A DNA stretch of 64,000 nt from Dyadobacter soli. Its GTDB lineage: Bacteria; Bacteroidota; Bacteroidia; Cytophagales; Spirosomataceae. The position numbers were made by a program, and so were the translations under genes. Shown one piece after another: positions 1 through 8,783 of the stretch. The stretch is taken from the NCBI RefSeq assembly GCF_900101885.1, contig NZ_FNAN01000006.1, positions 310,001 through 374,000 of the forward strand. The letters run 5' to 3'. The notes under the pieces were generated by a model. The model searched no databases, was not told where the DNA came from, and saw nothing but the letters and a program-made list of their open reading frames with translations. How positions within the stretch are numbered: the stretch's first letter is position 1; every line of letters begins with the position of its first letter.

Positions 1-931
1 CAAAGCGGCATTGCAGGTCGATGCGCTGCGGCCTTGGGATACGAAGGTAGATCCGAAAGGGTTACCGCCGTTGAAACCGTTTGAAACCGGAGAAGAGCTT
101 CTGGATAAAACGATCCGCGCATTCTCGCGCCTCGATCCGTTCCTGGGCGACTGCCTGCGCATTATGAAAACCATGAAGCACCTCGATCTCGAATCGCGGA
201 AGGGTAAGGCTCCGGGTGGTTATAATTATCCACTGGACGAAATCGGTGTACCATTTATTTTCATGAATGCGACCTCGAACCTGCGCGACATGGTTACGCT
301 CCTGCACGAGGGCGGGCACGCGGTGCATTCGCTCGTAACGCGTGACCTCGCATTGAATTCCTTCAAACACACGCCTTCGGAAGTAGCGGAGCTGGCTTCG
401 ATGTCGATGGAGCTGATCACGATGGATTTCTGGGACGAGTTCTTTGAAAATGAGGAGGAGCTGAAACGCGCCAAAATCACGCATCTGGAATCGATCATCG
501 AAACGCTCCCCTGGGTAGCGACGGTGGATAAATTTCAGCATTGGATGTACGAAAACCCGCAGCACACGCCGGAGCAGCGTACGGAGGCCTGGGTACGCAT
601 TTACGAGGAATTTACGGATACGGTAATGGACTGGTCGGGGTTGGAAAACTTCAAAAAGTACCTGTGGCAGCGCCAGTTGCATATTTACGAAGTGCCTTTC
701 TATTATATCGAATACGGCATTGCGCAGCTCGGGGCGATCGGTGTCTGGAAAAACTACCGTGAGAACCCCGCGGCCGGCTTGAAAGGCTATCTCGATGCTT
801 TGAAACTCGGGTATACCGCCACGATCGGCGAGATTTACCAGGCTGCCAACATTCCGTTCGATTTTTCGGAGCGGCACATCGCTGAGCTGATGCAGTTTGT
901 GCGGGATGAATTGGCGGAGTTAAAAAAATAA
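1..931 (+). CDS. M3 family oligoendopeptidase, 3' part
   Basis: C-terminal part of a zinc metallopeptidase of the M3 (oligoendopeptidase F / thimet) family, which cuts short peptides in the cytoplasm. The HExxH zinc motif reads HEGGHAVH about 100 codons into the visible part, and the downstream segment SEVAELASMSME supplies the expected third zinc-ligand glutamate. The frame is open to the left edge, so the true start lies outside the window. The TTG at position 11 is an internal Leu codon. Members are usually near 570-600 residues, so roughly half is missing. It ends with a Lys-rich tail and a TAA stop. No partner gene is visible. The family call is secure; substrate specificity is unknown. 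Confidence 0.9.
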   Translation, partial: KAALQVDALRPWDTKVDPKGLPPLKPFETGEELLDKTIRAFSRLDPFLGDCLRIMKTMKHLDLESRKGKAPGGYNYPLDEIGVPFIFMNATSNLRDMVTLLHEGGHAVHSLVTRDLALNSFKHTPSEVAELASMSMELITMDFWDEFFENEEELKRAKITHLESIIETLPWVATVDKFQHWMYENPQHTPEQRTEAWVRIYEEFTDTVMDWSGLENFKKYLWQRQLHIYEVPFYYIEYGIAQLGAIGVWKNYRENPAAGLKGYLDALKLGYTATIGEIYQAANIPFDFSERHIAELMQFVRDELAELKK

Positions 932-949
932 CATTTCAAGCTCCCGCAA

Positions 950-981
950 TTTGGTGGTTATGAAATTGGCGGTTATTTTTG
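950..981 (+). promoter_or_regulatory. Bacteroidetes-type promoter of the small lipoprotein gene
   Basis: A -33 TTTG (950-953) and a -7 TATTTTTG (974-981, matching TANNTTTG) are separated by 20 bp, the usual Bacteroidetes spacing. Transcription would start near 988, giving a leader of about 20 nt before the ATG at 1009. Confidence 0.6.
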
Positions 982-1008
982 CGCACAATACTATGAACGA
1001 TCAAAGAA

Positions 1009-1263
1009 ATGAAATTCAATAAAATAGTTGCTTTTGTTGCGTGTGTGGTGCTTCTTTCTTCTTGTGAATACCAAAAATATAACCACAAGGAACAGAAAGA
1101 TCTGAATGCCGGTAACGAATGGGTGTACGGCGTAAGCCCCGACTCCCTGCCACGTCAGATGTCATTCAAGTATGATGCGAAGCCTGAGCTCGACGCCCGC
1201 GTAAACGACATCCGCGCGAAACTTTACGGTGGTAAAATTCCTAGCTCGCTGGTGAAAGAATAG
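1009..1263 (+). CDS. Small lipoprotein of unknown function
   Basis: An 84-residue protein with a lipoprotein signal: Lys-positive N terminus, hydrophobic stretch FVACVVLLSS and lipobox LSSC, so Cys19 should be lipidated. The mature part is short, charged and rich in Lys and Asp, with no domain I recognise. It has its own promoter upstream and a strong terminator just after the stop, so it is probably a single-gene transcript. The good promoter and terminator support it as a real gene despite its size. Function unknown. Confidence 0.75.
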   Translation: MKFNKIVAFVACVVLLSSCEYQKYNHKEQKDLNAGNEWVYGVSPDSLPRQMSFKYDAKPELDARVNDIRAKLYGGKIPSSLVKE

Positions 1264-1289
1264 CAACCATTCATTGAGAAAATATACGA

Positions 1290-1322
1290 GATATCCCCAC
1301 GAAATGGGGATATCTTTTTTTT
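1290..1322 (+). terminator. Rho-independent terminator
   Basis: A perfect 10-bp stem (GATATCCCCA with TGGGGATATC), loop CGAAA, followed by eight T. It closes the lipoprotein transcript. Confidence 0.9.
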
Positions 1323-1503
1323 GTCCGGTTTTAACCATTATTGAACAATTTTAATATTGCATTACGCGTATTATCCTTCTGGATTCTACCCATTGAGTAA
1401 GTGAAGTTGTGACGATTGAACATTTTTAATTTACTTTACGTATTCGAGGCAGGGCGAAGCCGAAATTTTAGATAGAAATAAGCGATTAAAAAGTTTTCAA
1501 AAC

Positions 1504-2580
1504 ATGAACATAGCTTTGGTCACCGGCTCCGCCGGACTAATTGGAAGTGAATCGGTAGCTTTTTTGGCTGATAAGTTTGATCTGGTCATCGGAGTCGACA
1601 ACAACCTGCGTCAGTACTTCTTCGGCGCGGATGGAAATACCGAATGGAACCGCAACCGTATCGAGGAGGCTTTTGGCAACTATAAACACTATGCTGCGGA
1701 TATCCGCGAAGTGAGCCAGCTCGAACCGATCTTCAAAGAGTACGGTACCGATATTAAAATGATCATTCACGCGGCAGCGCAGCCAAGCCACGACTGGGCG
1801 GCACGCGAGCCGTTCACCGATTTCGGCGTGAATGCGGTGGGTACATTGAATATGCTGGAAATGACCCGTCTGCATGCTCCTGAGGCCGTGTTCATTTTCA
1901 CTTCTACCAATAAAGTTTACGGTGACAATCCTAACTACCTGCCGTTGGTAGAGCTCGAAACCCGTTGGGAAATCGATGAAAATCACCCGTATTTCACAAA
2001 TGGTATCGACGAAAACCACAGCATCGACCATACGAAACACTCGATCTTCGGTGCGTCCAAAGTGGCTGCCGATATCATGGTGCAGGAATATGGCCGTTAT
2101 TTCGGCATGAAAACAGCGGTTTTCCGCGGAGGGTGCCTCACAGGCCCTAACCACTCCGGCGCGCAGCTGCACGGCTTCCTGGCTTACCTGATGAAATGTG
2201 CCATTACCGGAACGCATTACACGATTTTCGGTTACAAAGGCAAGCAGGTTCGCGATAACATTCACAGCCACGACCTGGTGAACATGTTCTGGCATTATTA
2301 CCAAAACCCACGTCCGGGCGAAGTTTACAACGCCGGCGGTGGCCGTTTTGCCAACTGCTCGATGCTCGAAGCCATCGCATTGTGCGAGCAGATTACCGGA
2401 AACAAACTTTCTTACTCATACTCGGAAACCAACCGCATCGGCGACCACATCTGGTACGTGAGCGACCTTTCCAAATTCAAATCGCATTACCCGGATTGGA
2501 ACTGGGAGTACGGCCTGACGGAAACGCTCACGCAGATCCACGACGGAATCGCGTCGCGACTAGGAGTAAAAACGGTTTAA
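1504..2580 (+). CDS. NAD-dependent epimerase/dehydratase, CDP-paratose 2-epimerase-like
   Basis: A 358-residue extended short-chain dehydrogenase. The nucleotide-binding glycine motif [10 protein letters not shown] is at residues 7-16. Overall layout and the segment [19 protein letters not shown] resemble the CDP-tyvelose/paratose 2-epimerase branch, which inverts C2 of a nucleotide-bound sugar for surface glycans. The usual YxxxK catalytic pair reads FGASK (Phe182, Lys186), so the expected Tyr is Phe. A glycosyltransferase and a GT-C membrane protein follow on the same strand, which suggests a cell-surface or lipid-linked glycan. Fold call is secure; the exact sugar substrate is not. Confidence 0.8.
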   Translation: MNIALVTGSAGLIGSESVAFLADKFDLVIGVDNNLRQYFFGADGNTEWNRNRIEEAFGNYKHYAADIREVSQLEPIFKEYGTDIKMIIHAAAQPSHDWAAREPFTDFGVNAVGTLNMLEMTRLHAPEAVFIFTSTNKVYGDNPNYLPLVELETRWEIDENHPYFTNGIDENHSIDHTKHSIFGASKVAADIMVQEYGRYFGMKTAVFRGGCLTGPNHSGAQLHGFLAYLMKCAITGTHYTIFGYKGKQVRDNIHSHDLVNMFWHYYQNPRPGEVYNAGGGRFANCSMLEAIALCEQITGNKLSYSYSETNRIGDHIWYVSDLSKFKSHYPDWNWEYGLTETLTQIHDGIASRLGVKTV

Positions 2581-2589
2581 ATCATATTC

Positions 2590-2620
2590 AAAGCCTCCGG
2601 AACTGCTTTCCGGAGGCTTT
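2590..2620 (+). terminator. Stem-loop after the epimerase gene
   Basis: A 12-bp perfect stem (AAAGCCTCCGGA with TCCGGAGGCTTT) around a 7-nt loop, 10 bp behind the stop codon. There is no long T run, so it may attenuate rather than fully stop transcription into the glycosyltransferase gene. Confidence 0.55.
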
Positions 2621-2634
2621 CGTAACTCTCTCCC

Positions 2635-3582
2635 ATGCCAGAAAATTACGTCATTATTATTCCCCAATTCAATGACTGGGAGGCGCTGAATCTGCTGATT
2701 CAAAAGATTAATGCGGATTTAAATACTCCAATCCTTCAAAATACCACGCTGCTCATTGTCGACGACTGTTCTTCGCGTTCGAGGACGCAGCCATTCGCGG
2801 CTTTCGGCGGTAAAGAGCTGAAAGTATTGCGGCTGTACCGAAACCTCGGGCATCAAAAGGCCATCGCAATCGGCCTATCGTACGCCGCAGAGCACATGAA
2901 GGCCGATAAGGTGATTGTAATGGATGCGGATGGGGAGGATGCGCCGGGGGATATTAACAAGCTGGCGGCGAGGTCGATCGAAGAACCCGACAAGATTATT
3001 TTTGCGGAGCGTAACAAGCGTACAGAAGGCTTTTTGTTCCGGTTCTTTTATATTATCTACAAATATGTCTTCAAACTGCTGACGGGTAAGGTGATCACTT
3101 TCGGCAATTTCAGCCTGGTGCCGCAAAGCCGTTTGCAGAATCTCGTCCGCGTTTCGGAAATCTGGAACAACTATCCGGGCGGTGTGATCAAATCACGCAT
3201 TCCCTACGACTCTGTGCTCACCAACCGCGCCAAACGGCTGGCCGGCGAGAGCAAAATGAACTTCGTTTCGCTGGTTTTGCACGGGCTGAGCGCTATTTCG
3301 GTCATGGTGGATACCACGGCGGTGCGCATCCTGATCTTCTCGATCTTTATGTCGGCGGTCGCTATCGGGTTCATATTCTTTATTCTTTTCCTGAAACTGA
3401 TCGGAAATGCGACGCCGGGCTGGGCGTCGACATTGGGCAGCACGCTGATGATCCTCATGCTGCAATCCTTTCTGATTTCGCTTTTTCTGGTGTTTATGGT
3501 GCTTCAATACCGTTCGCAGCAGCATTTCATCCCAGCCGTTCATTACCGCGATTTCGTCGAGAAAGTAGAGTCTTTTAGCTAA
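2635..3582 (+). CDS. Membrane-anchored family 2 glycosyltransferase
   Basis: A 315-residue GT-A fold glycosyltransferase. The N-terminal nucleotide-binding region (VIIIPQFNDWEAL, then VDDCSS) is followed by the acidic metal-binding segment MDADGED near residue 100. Two hydrophobic C-terminal helices (about residues 230-255 and 275-303) anchor it in the inner membrane. This matches the polyprenyl-phosphate hexosyltransferase (DPM1/GtrB-like) layout, which loads a sugar onto a lipid carrier. The next gene, 4 bp downstream, encodes a GT-C type protein that could use such a lipid-linked sugar, so the two likely act as a pair. Sugar and acceptor cannot be read from sequence. Confidence 0.85.
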   Translation: MPENYVIIIPQFNDWEALNLLIQKINADLNTPILQNTTLLIVDDCSSRSRTQPFAAFGGKELKVLRLYRNLGHQKAIAIGLSYAAEHMKADKVIVMDADGEDAPGDINKLAARSIEEPDKIIFAERNKRTEGFLFRFFYIIYKYVFKLLTGKVITFGNFSLVPQSRLQNLVRVSEIWNNYPGGVIKSRIPYDSVLTNRAKRLAGESKMNFVSLVLHGLSAISVMVDTTAVRILIFSIFMSAVAIGFIFFILFLKLIGNATPGWASTLGSTLMILMLQSFLISLFLVFMVLQYRSQQHFIPAVHYRDFVEKVESFS

Positions 3583-3586
3583 TCGT

Positions 3587-5194
3587 ATGTTCAGTTTCGA
3601 CAACTCTCCACCCGTATACTGGTTAATCGGCTACCTGTTGGCAGGGTTTGTCATTTTTGCTTCACAATACCAATCGCTGTCCACGCGGGCATACCTGGCA
3701 TCGGGTGTGTTGCTGCTGATAATCATGCGATTGCCGGTGATCGTTTTCAACCGTGAGCTCAATCAGGACGAGAGCCAGATGCTCAGCCACGCGATTACGC
3801 TCATTCAGGACCCGGTTTACTGGCGTTCGGTGGACGGTACCACCATTGGCCCGCTGGACAATTACCTGCTCATGCTCCCGAAGCTGTTCGGCTTCCAGCT
3901 CGATTACAGCGCTGCCCGTTTTATGGGATTGCTTTGTGTGGCAGGCGCGTGGCTATTGCTGTTTTCCGCATTGAAAAACTGGTTTGGCCTAACCATCGCC
4001 CGTGCGGTTTCCGTGGTACCGCTGCTTTTCGTGGCATTTACGCAGGAAATCGATTTCGTGCATTATTCGAGTGAGCAGCTTCCGGTGTTGTTGCTGGCAT
4101 TCTGTACATGGCAACTCTCCCGTCTCGATCCCAAAACAGCGCCTTCCGCGAGTGGTCTCTATTTCCTTGGATTGGCGGCCGGAGCGGTCCCGTTTGGCAA
4201 ATTGCAGGCAATACCGGTTGTGGCGGTGATCGTCTTGTCGGCATTTTGGGTATTGTTCAGCCGGTTTCAAAGATATGGTGAGTTCAAATCCGCGATTGCA
4301 TTGATATTGGGCGGCCTTACCGTGCCGCTTTTCTTTCTGGCATTTACATTGTCGTTCGGCGTTTTCGACGACCTGATTGATTTTTACATCCTCGGAAATG
4401 CGATTTACGCGGGTGGAAGTACGTTTGCGGATATCCCCTCGCAATTCTACAAAATCGTAGCCTTGTCGAGAGACTTTCAATTTTTCAGCCTCGCGCTGGT
4501 TGTGCCTATGGCGATCGGGCTGGTGAGGATCGCAAGGATTTACCTGCCGGGCAAGATGGATTTCCATGTGCCGTTCACGATTCTCTTCCTCATCCTGGCG
4601 AGCATCTTCGCGGTTACCAAATCAGGCAACAGCTTTATCCATTACCTCAATTTCTGCATTATCCCCTGGACTTTGCTGGCTGCATATGGCTTCTCCGCCG
4701 TTGAAAGCTGGTCGTTTGCATTCCCCGCGATCATCATCGCATGGTTCGGAGGTTACGACGCGCTGCATTATGTGAAGGAGCGCCGGTTGAATGCGTTCGA
4801 TTCGGTAGGCAAAACGACATTGCAACAAAGCCCGGTAGTGACGGAAATTCTGAAACGAAAGAAGGAAGGCGACTATATGGTCGTATGGGGCTGGAATTGT
4901 TCCTTTTATGTCGAAGCGCAGCTCGCGCAGGGAACCGCCGAAAACCATTCGGAGCGCTCGATTTTCGACCATCCGATGCGCGATGTCTACCGCAAGCGTT
5001 ACCTGTCCGACCTGGAAAGGACCAAACCGGTATTTGTAGCCGATGCTGTCGGTAAGAATAGCCATTGGGTACAGGACAAAAAAACTCAGGGCATCGAAAG
5101 CTACCCTGAGTTAAATCAATATATCCGTAATCACTACACTTTGCTTGGCGAGTACGACGAGGTGCGGCTCTACATCCGCAACGACCGCCGGTAA
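3587..5194 (+). CDS. Multi-pass GT-C type glycosyltransferase-like membrane protein
   Basis: A 535-residue integral membrane protein with about ten hydrophobic segments. An acidic motif (ELNQDESQML) lies just after the first membrane segments, the place where ArnT/PMT-like GT-C enzymes carry their catalytic Asp/Glu. The C-terminal ~130 residues are soluble and probably periplasmic. Such enzymes move a sugar from a polyprenyl phosphate carrier to lipid, protein or glycan outside the membrane. It starts 4 bp after the family 2 glycosyltransferase that could make the donor. No close family name is recognised, so this is a fold-level call. Confidence 0.7.
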   Translation: MFSFDNSPPVYWLIGYLLAGFVIFASQYQSLSTRAYLASGVLLLIIMRLPVIVFNRELNQDESQMLSHAITLIQDPVYWRSVDGTTIGPLDNYLLMLPKLFGFQLDYSAARFMGLLCVAGAWLLLFSALKNWFGLTIARAVSVVPLLFVAFTQEIDFVHYSSEQLPVLLLAFCTWQLSRLDPKTAPSASGLYFLGLAAGAVPFGKLQAIPVVAVIVLSAFWVLFSRFQRYGEFKSAIALILGGLTVPLFFLAFTLSFGVFDDLIDFYILGNAIYAGGSTFADIPSQFYKIVALSRDFQFFSLALVVPMAIGLVRIARIYLPGKMDFHVPFTILFLILASIFAVTKSGNSFIHYLNFCIIPWTLLAAYGFSAVESWSFAFPAIIIAWFGGYDALHYVKERRLNAFDSVGKTTLQQSPVVTEILKRKKEGDYMVVWGWNCSFYVEAQLAQGTAENHSERSIFDHPMRDVYRKRYLSDLERTKPVFVADAVGKNSHWVQDKKTQGIESYPELNQYIRNHYTLLGEYDEVRLYIRNDRR

Positions 5195-5211
5195 GCATCC
5201 TTAACGCCGAC

Positions 5212-5655
5212 TTACGATAGAATATCCGTCGAAGCGGCGTTTTCAGCCTGTAACAAATCGCTCAGCGTCGTTTTATCGAGTACTGCTAGGTTGGCGTCGC
5301 GCCATCTTTCCAGCACGGTGCGGAGGCTGCAAGTTTCTTCATCCTTACAGTCGTCGCATTTACCGTAGAAGAACATCGAAACGCAAAGCGCAGGGGCAAT
5401 GGGGCCGTCGATGATCCGCAGTACCTTGGAGAAATTCACTTCTCCCGGGGGCACGCGAAGCAAGTAGCCGCCGCCTTTTCCTTTCTGGCTCTGGAGTACG
5501 CCGTTGTTCCGGAGATCGAGCAGGATCGCTTCGAGGAATTTTTTAGGAATCTTCTCTTTTTCAGCAATGTAAGAGATCAATACCGGTCCTTTTCCGTATT
5601 GTTCTGCCAGAACTTTGAGGGCCTTCAGGGCATATTTAGCTTTTTTCGAAATCAT
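5212..5655 (-). CDS. Rrf2 family transcriptional regulator with four-Cys cluster
   Basis: A 147-residue winged-helix protein of the Rrf2 family: N-terminal helix-turn-helix (KYALKALKVLAEQY ... ISYIAEKEKIPKKFLEAIL) and wing (GKGGGYLL). Four Cys (91, 100, 103, 109) are arranged in a short loop. Several Rrf2 members bind an iron-sulfur cluster through three Cys there, so redox or Fe-S sensing is plausible but not shown. A CAAATGTA box at 5663-5670 (TACATTTG on the minus strand) fits a -7 element just before the start. It lies downstream of fadN on the same strand. Target genes unknown. Confidence 0.85.
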   Translation of the reverse strand: MISKKAKYALKALKVLAEQYGKGPVLISYIAEKEKIPKKFLEAILLDLRNNGVLQSQKGKGGGYLLRVPPGEVNFSKVLRIIDGPIAPALCVSMFFYGKCDDCKDEETCSLRTVLERWRDANLAVLDKTTLSDLLQAENAASTDILS

Positions 5656-5727
5656 TGTTGATCAAATGTACTTTTGGGTCAGCATCTGTAAAGATGAAAC
5701 ATAATTTGGTGAAACAATAATTCCCGG

Positions 5728-8133
5728 TCAGTTTCTGGGCGGTTTTCCGCCGTTCAGAAGCCCTTGCATTCTTTCCAGGGTCTTTTTCTCTCCGCACAGC
5801 GAAAGGAACGCTTCCCGTTCGAGATCGATCAGGTATTGTTCCGAAACAAGCTGCGGATAACTCAGGTCGCCGCCGTTGATGACGTAGGCCAGTTTTTCTG
5901 CGATTTTGGCGTCGTGGGCGGTAATGAAGTTGGCCAAACGCATTTGAGTAATGCCCGCCAGGAACAATGCAATGCCTGTTTTGCCCTGTACCTTTATGTC
6001 GTGACGCGGCTTGGGTTGGGTATAACCATTTTCGGCAAGATCAATCGCGGCCTGCTTCGCTTCTGCGATCAGGCGCGAGCGGTTGAGTACGATCTGGTCT
6101 TTGTCCTGCAAGTAATTCATAGCCTTCGCTTCGTGCGCGGATGTGGACACCTTCGCCTGCGCGATATTCATGAATGCATTTTGCAGGATATTCAGCTCGG
6201 GGTCGCCGGCCTGGTACATATCCGAGCAGCGCAGCGCCATTTCCTTGGTACCACCGCCGGCAGGTATCAATCCTACACCAAATTCTACCAAACCAATATA
6301 CGTTTCCGCGTGCGCCACCACCTTATCCGCATGTAATGTGAGCTCGCATCCGCCCCCGAGCGCGAGCGTGTGCGGCGCTACTACTACGGGGATCGACGAG
6401 TACCGGGCCCGCATCATCGTTTGCTGGAACTGTGATATCACCATATTAATCTCATCGAATTCCTGCTCAACCGCATACATGAACAGCATTGCCAGATTGG
6501 CGCCCGCAGAAAATGCTTCCACGGCCTCGTTACCAACCACCAATCCACGGAAATCCTTCTCCGCCAGACTAATGCTTTTCTGGATGCCCTCGATCACCTC
6601 CGAACCCATCGTATTCATTTTGGATTTAAATTCGAGGTTCAGGATGCCGTCACCTAGGTCGTACAGGTTCGCGCCGGCGTTTTTCCAGACAATATTATTG
6701 GAAAGATTACTCAGCAAAATGAAGCTGTCCTGGCCCGGAATGCGCTTGTAGGATTTGGAAGGAATATCGTAATACAATCGCTTGCCATTCTCCACTTTAT
6801 AAAATGACTCATTGCCCGCCGCCAGCATTTCATATACCCATTCAGCCGGTTTCAGGTCCAGCGACTCCATAATGCCCAGCATGTTTTTCACACCAATGGC
6901 ATCCCACGTTTCGAACAAGCCGTATTGCCAGCCGAAGCCCGCGGTGATAGCCTGATCGATGCGGAAGATCTCGTCGGAAATCTCGGGAATGCGGAATGTG
7001 GCGTATTTGAAAACGTCGGCAAATGTCTTTCTGTAAAAATCACCCGCCTTGTCCTTACCGGCTACCAGCGCGCCGAAGCGCTTGTACACATCGCTGATGT
7101 TCTTCGTGCCTTCCAGCGTATCGAATTTCACCTTGCCCGAGGGCACGTATTCCAAAGTTTTGAAATCCAGCGCCAGGATGACGGATTTGCCTTTTTCGTC
7201 CTTGATCTTTTTATAAAAACCCTGACCCGTTTTATCGCCCAGCCATTTGTTATCGAACAGCTTTTGCATGATTTCCGGTAGCACAAACGCATCACGGGAT
7301 TCGTCTTTGCCTTCGCCGGAAGCGTACAGATTGTTCGCTACATGTACGGTAGTATCGAGTCCTACAACGTCCGAGAGCCGGTAAGTACCCGATTTTGGGC
7401 GTCCGGCAACAGGGCCGGTCAGTTTATCCACTTCATCCACGCTCAGGCCCATTTCCTCGGCCACGCGGATGGTTTGTATCAATGCGTAAATGCCTAATCT
7501 GTTCGCGATAAAGCCAGGCGTGTCTTTACAGAGCACGGTGGTTTTACCCAAAAACAACTCGCCGTAATGCATCAGAAAATCCACCACACTCTGATCTGTA
7601 TCGGCTGTCGGGATGATTTCCAGCAGGCGCAGGTAGCGCGGCGGGTTGAAAAAGTGTGTCCCCGCGAAGTTTTTACGGAAATCCTCACTCCGGCCCTCGG
7701 CCATCAGGTGAATAGGAATGCCGGAAGTATTGGAAGTAATGAGGGTGCCCGGCTTGCGGAGCGCATCCACTTTTTCGAAAATGCTTCTTTTTATATCCAG
7801 CCTTTCCACCACCACCTCCATTACCCAATCGTAATTCTTGATGTCGGCCAGGTTGTCGTCGAAGTTACCCAGCTTGACGCGCGAAGCGAATGCGGCGCTG
7901 TACAATGGCGCCGGCGAAGCTTTGAGCGCCGCCTGGAACGAATCGTTCACGATCCGGTTGCGGAATGCGGGATGCTCGGTGGTAATGCCTTTCGCTTTTT
8001 CGGCGTCGGTGAGGTCTTTCGGAACGATGTCCAGCAAAAGCACTTCGACGCCTATATTGGCAAAATGGCACGCAATGCGCGAACCCATAATGCCTGAACC
8101 AAGAACAGCTACTTTACGAATGGAACGATTCAT
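5728..8133 (-). CDS. fadN: 3-hydroxyacyl-CoA dehydrogenase / enoyl-CoA hydratase fusion (FadN type)
   Basis: An 801-residue bifunctional beta-oxidation enzyme. The N-terminal part is an NAD-binding 3-hydroxyacyl-CoA dehydrogenase (GSGIMGSRIA near residue 12; GTHFFNPPRYL with the catalytic His). The C-terminal part is a crotonase fold (SAGANLAMLF; LALGGGCELTLHADK; EFGVGLIPAGGGT). Dehydrogenase first and hydratase last is the Bacillus FadN order, opposite to E. coli FadB. It hydrates trans-2-enoyl-CoA and oxidises the product in the cytoplasm. A MarR gene lies 39 bp upstream on the same strand and probably controls it. The thiolase and acyl-CoA dehydrogenase partners are not in this window. Confidence 0.88.
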   Translation of the reverse strand: MNRSIRKVAVLGSGIMGSRIACHFANIGVEVLLLDIVPKDLTDAEKAKGITTEHPAFRNRIVNDSFQAALKASPAPLYSAAFASRVKLGNFDDNLADIKNYDWVMEVVVERLDIKRSIFEKVDALRKPGTLITSNTSGIPIHLMAEGRSEDFRKNFAGTHFFNPPRYLRLLEIIPTADTDQSVVDFLMHYGELFLGKTTVLCKDTPGFIANRLGIYALIQTIRVAEEMGLSVDEVDKLTGPVAGRPKSGTYRLSDVVGLDTTVHVANNLYASGEGKDESRDAFVLPEIMQKLFDNKWLGDKTGQGFYKKIKDEKGKSVILALDFKTLEYVPSGKVKFDTLEGTKNISDVYKRFGALVAGKDKAGDFYRKTFADVFKYATFRIPEISDEIFRIDQAITAGFGWQYGLFETWDAIGVKNMLGIMESLDLKPAEWVYEMLAAGNESFYKVENGKRLYYDIPSKSYKRIPGQDSFILLSNLSNNIVWKNAGANLYDLGDGILNLEFKSKMNTMGSEVIEGIQKSISLAEKDFRGLVVGNEAVEAFSAGANLAMLFMYAVEQEFDEINMVISQFQQTMMRARYSSIPVVVAPHTLALGGGCELTLHADKVVAHAETYIGLVEFGVGLIPAGGGTKEMALRCSDMYQAGDPELNILQNAFMNIAQAKVSTSAHEAKAMNYLQDKDQIVLNRSRLIAEAKQAAIDLAENGYTQPKPRHDIKVQGKTGIALFLAGITQMRLANFITAHDAKIAEKLAYVINGGDLSYPQLVSEQYLIDLEREAFLSLCGEKKTLERMQGLLNGGKPPRN

Positions 8134-8172
8134 TTTTACTAAGGTTGGTTTTCAGGATGAAATCGGTGGTTG

Positions 8173-8637
8173 TCAGAAGTCTTCGGTGATCTCACCGGCT
8201 TTCAGCTTCTGGTTCTCTTCTTCCACCAATCGGTTTATATCTTTAATGACATCGAAAAACACGACGAGCTTGTCGAGCGGGATCTTGTCGCGGATCATCG
8301 TATTGAACGAAATGACGCCCTCGCGTGCGAGTTCACGCTTTTCCTTACCCAGCTCGGTAAGCACAATGCGGACGAAACGCTTGTCGTCTTTACTTACTTC
8401 GCGGCGGATCAGCCCCCTTTCTTCGAGGTTTTTAAGCATACGAACGAGGCTGCGCGGCTCCATACCCAGCAGCGGCGCAATTTTGGTGGCCGGCGTGCCG
8501 TGTTCGATATCGATATTCAGCAGGACATACCCGACGGCCATCGTCGTGTCAAAACGGGCGGCATAGGCATTGTACATCCGCGATATGGAATGCCAGGCCC
8601 ATTTGATCTGGAAATCGATTGTTTTTTCCTTGCGCAT
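8173..8637 (-). CDS. MarR family transcriptional regulator
   Basis: A 154-residue MarR-type winged-helix regulator. The recognition region is GTPATKIAPLLGMEPRSLVR, followed by the wing with ERGLIRREVSKDDKRF, and the flanking helices form the dimer interface. It is the first gene of a probable two-gene operon with fadN, so it likely represses fatty-acid breakdown and responds to an acyl-CoA or fatty acid; that is inference from context. A good promoter lies upstream at 8678-8710. The DNA-binding fold is clear, the ligand is not. Confidence 0.88.
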   Translation of the reverse strand: MRKEKTIDFQIKWAWHSISRMYNAYAARFDTTMAVGYVLLNIDIEHGTPATKIAPLLGMEPRSLVRMLKNLEERGLIRREVSKDDKRFVRIVLTELGKEKRELAREGVISFNTMIRDKIPLDKLVVFFDVIKDINRLVEEENQKLKAGEITEDF

Positions 8638-8677
8638 CGTTTCAAAAAGCTATTGGTATCAAGAAATGCCCTTATCA

Positions 8678-8710
8678 CAAATGTAAGCAATGTGCTCACT
8701 ATTATGCAAG
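8678..8710 (-). promoter_or_regulatory. Promoter of the marR-fadN operon
   Basis: On the minus strand a -33 CTTG (8707-8710) and a -7 TACATTTG (8678-8685) are separated by 21 bp, fitting the Bacteroidetes consensus. The start codon is about 40 bp further down. Confidence 0.55.
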
Positions 8711-8783
8711 CATACCATTTTTGGGCCAAATAAAAAACACACCGCCGATAATGCGACGGTGTGTTACTGCTATTTTTCGTGGA

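Noticed and set aside
62-877. Long minus-strand ORF of 271 codons opposite the M3 peptidase
   Set aside because: It lies wholly opposite a gene with clear metallopeptidase motifs, and its translation is Arg- and His-rich with no domain. GC-rich third positions leave such open antisense frames; the same holds for many others (1537-2304, 23671-24678, 44182-44994, 48488-49537).
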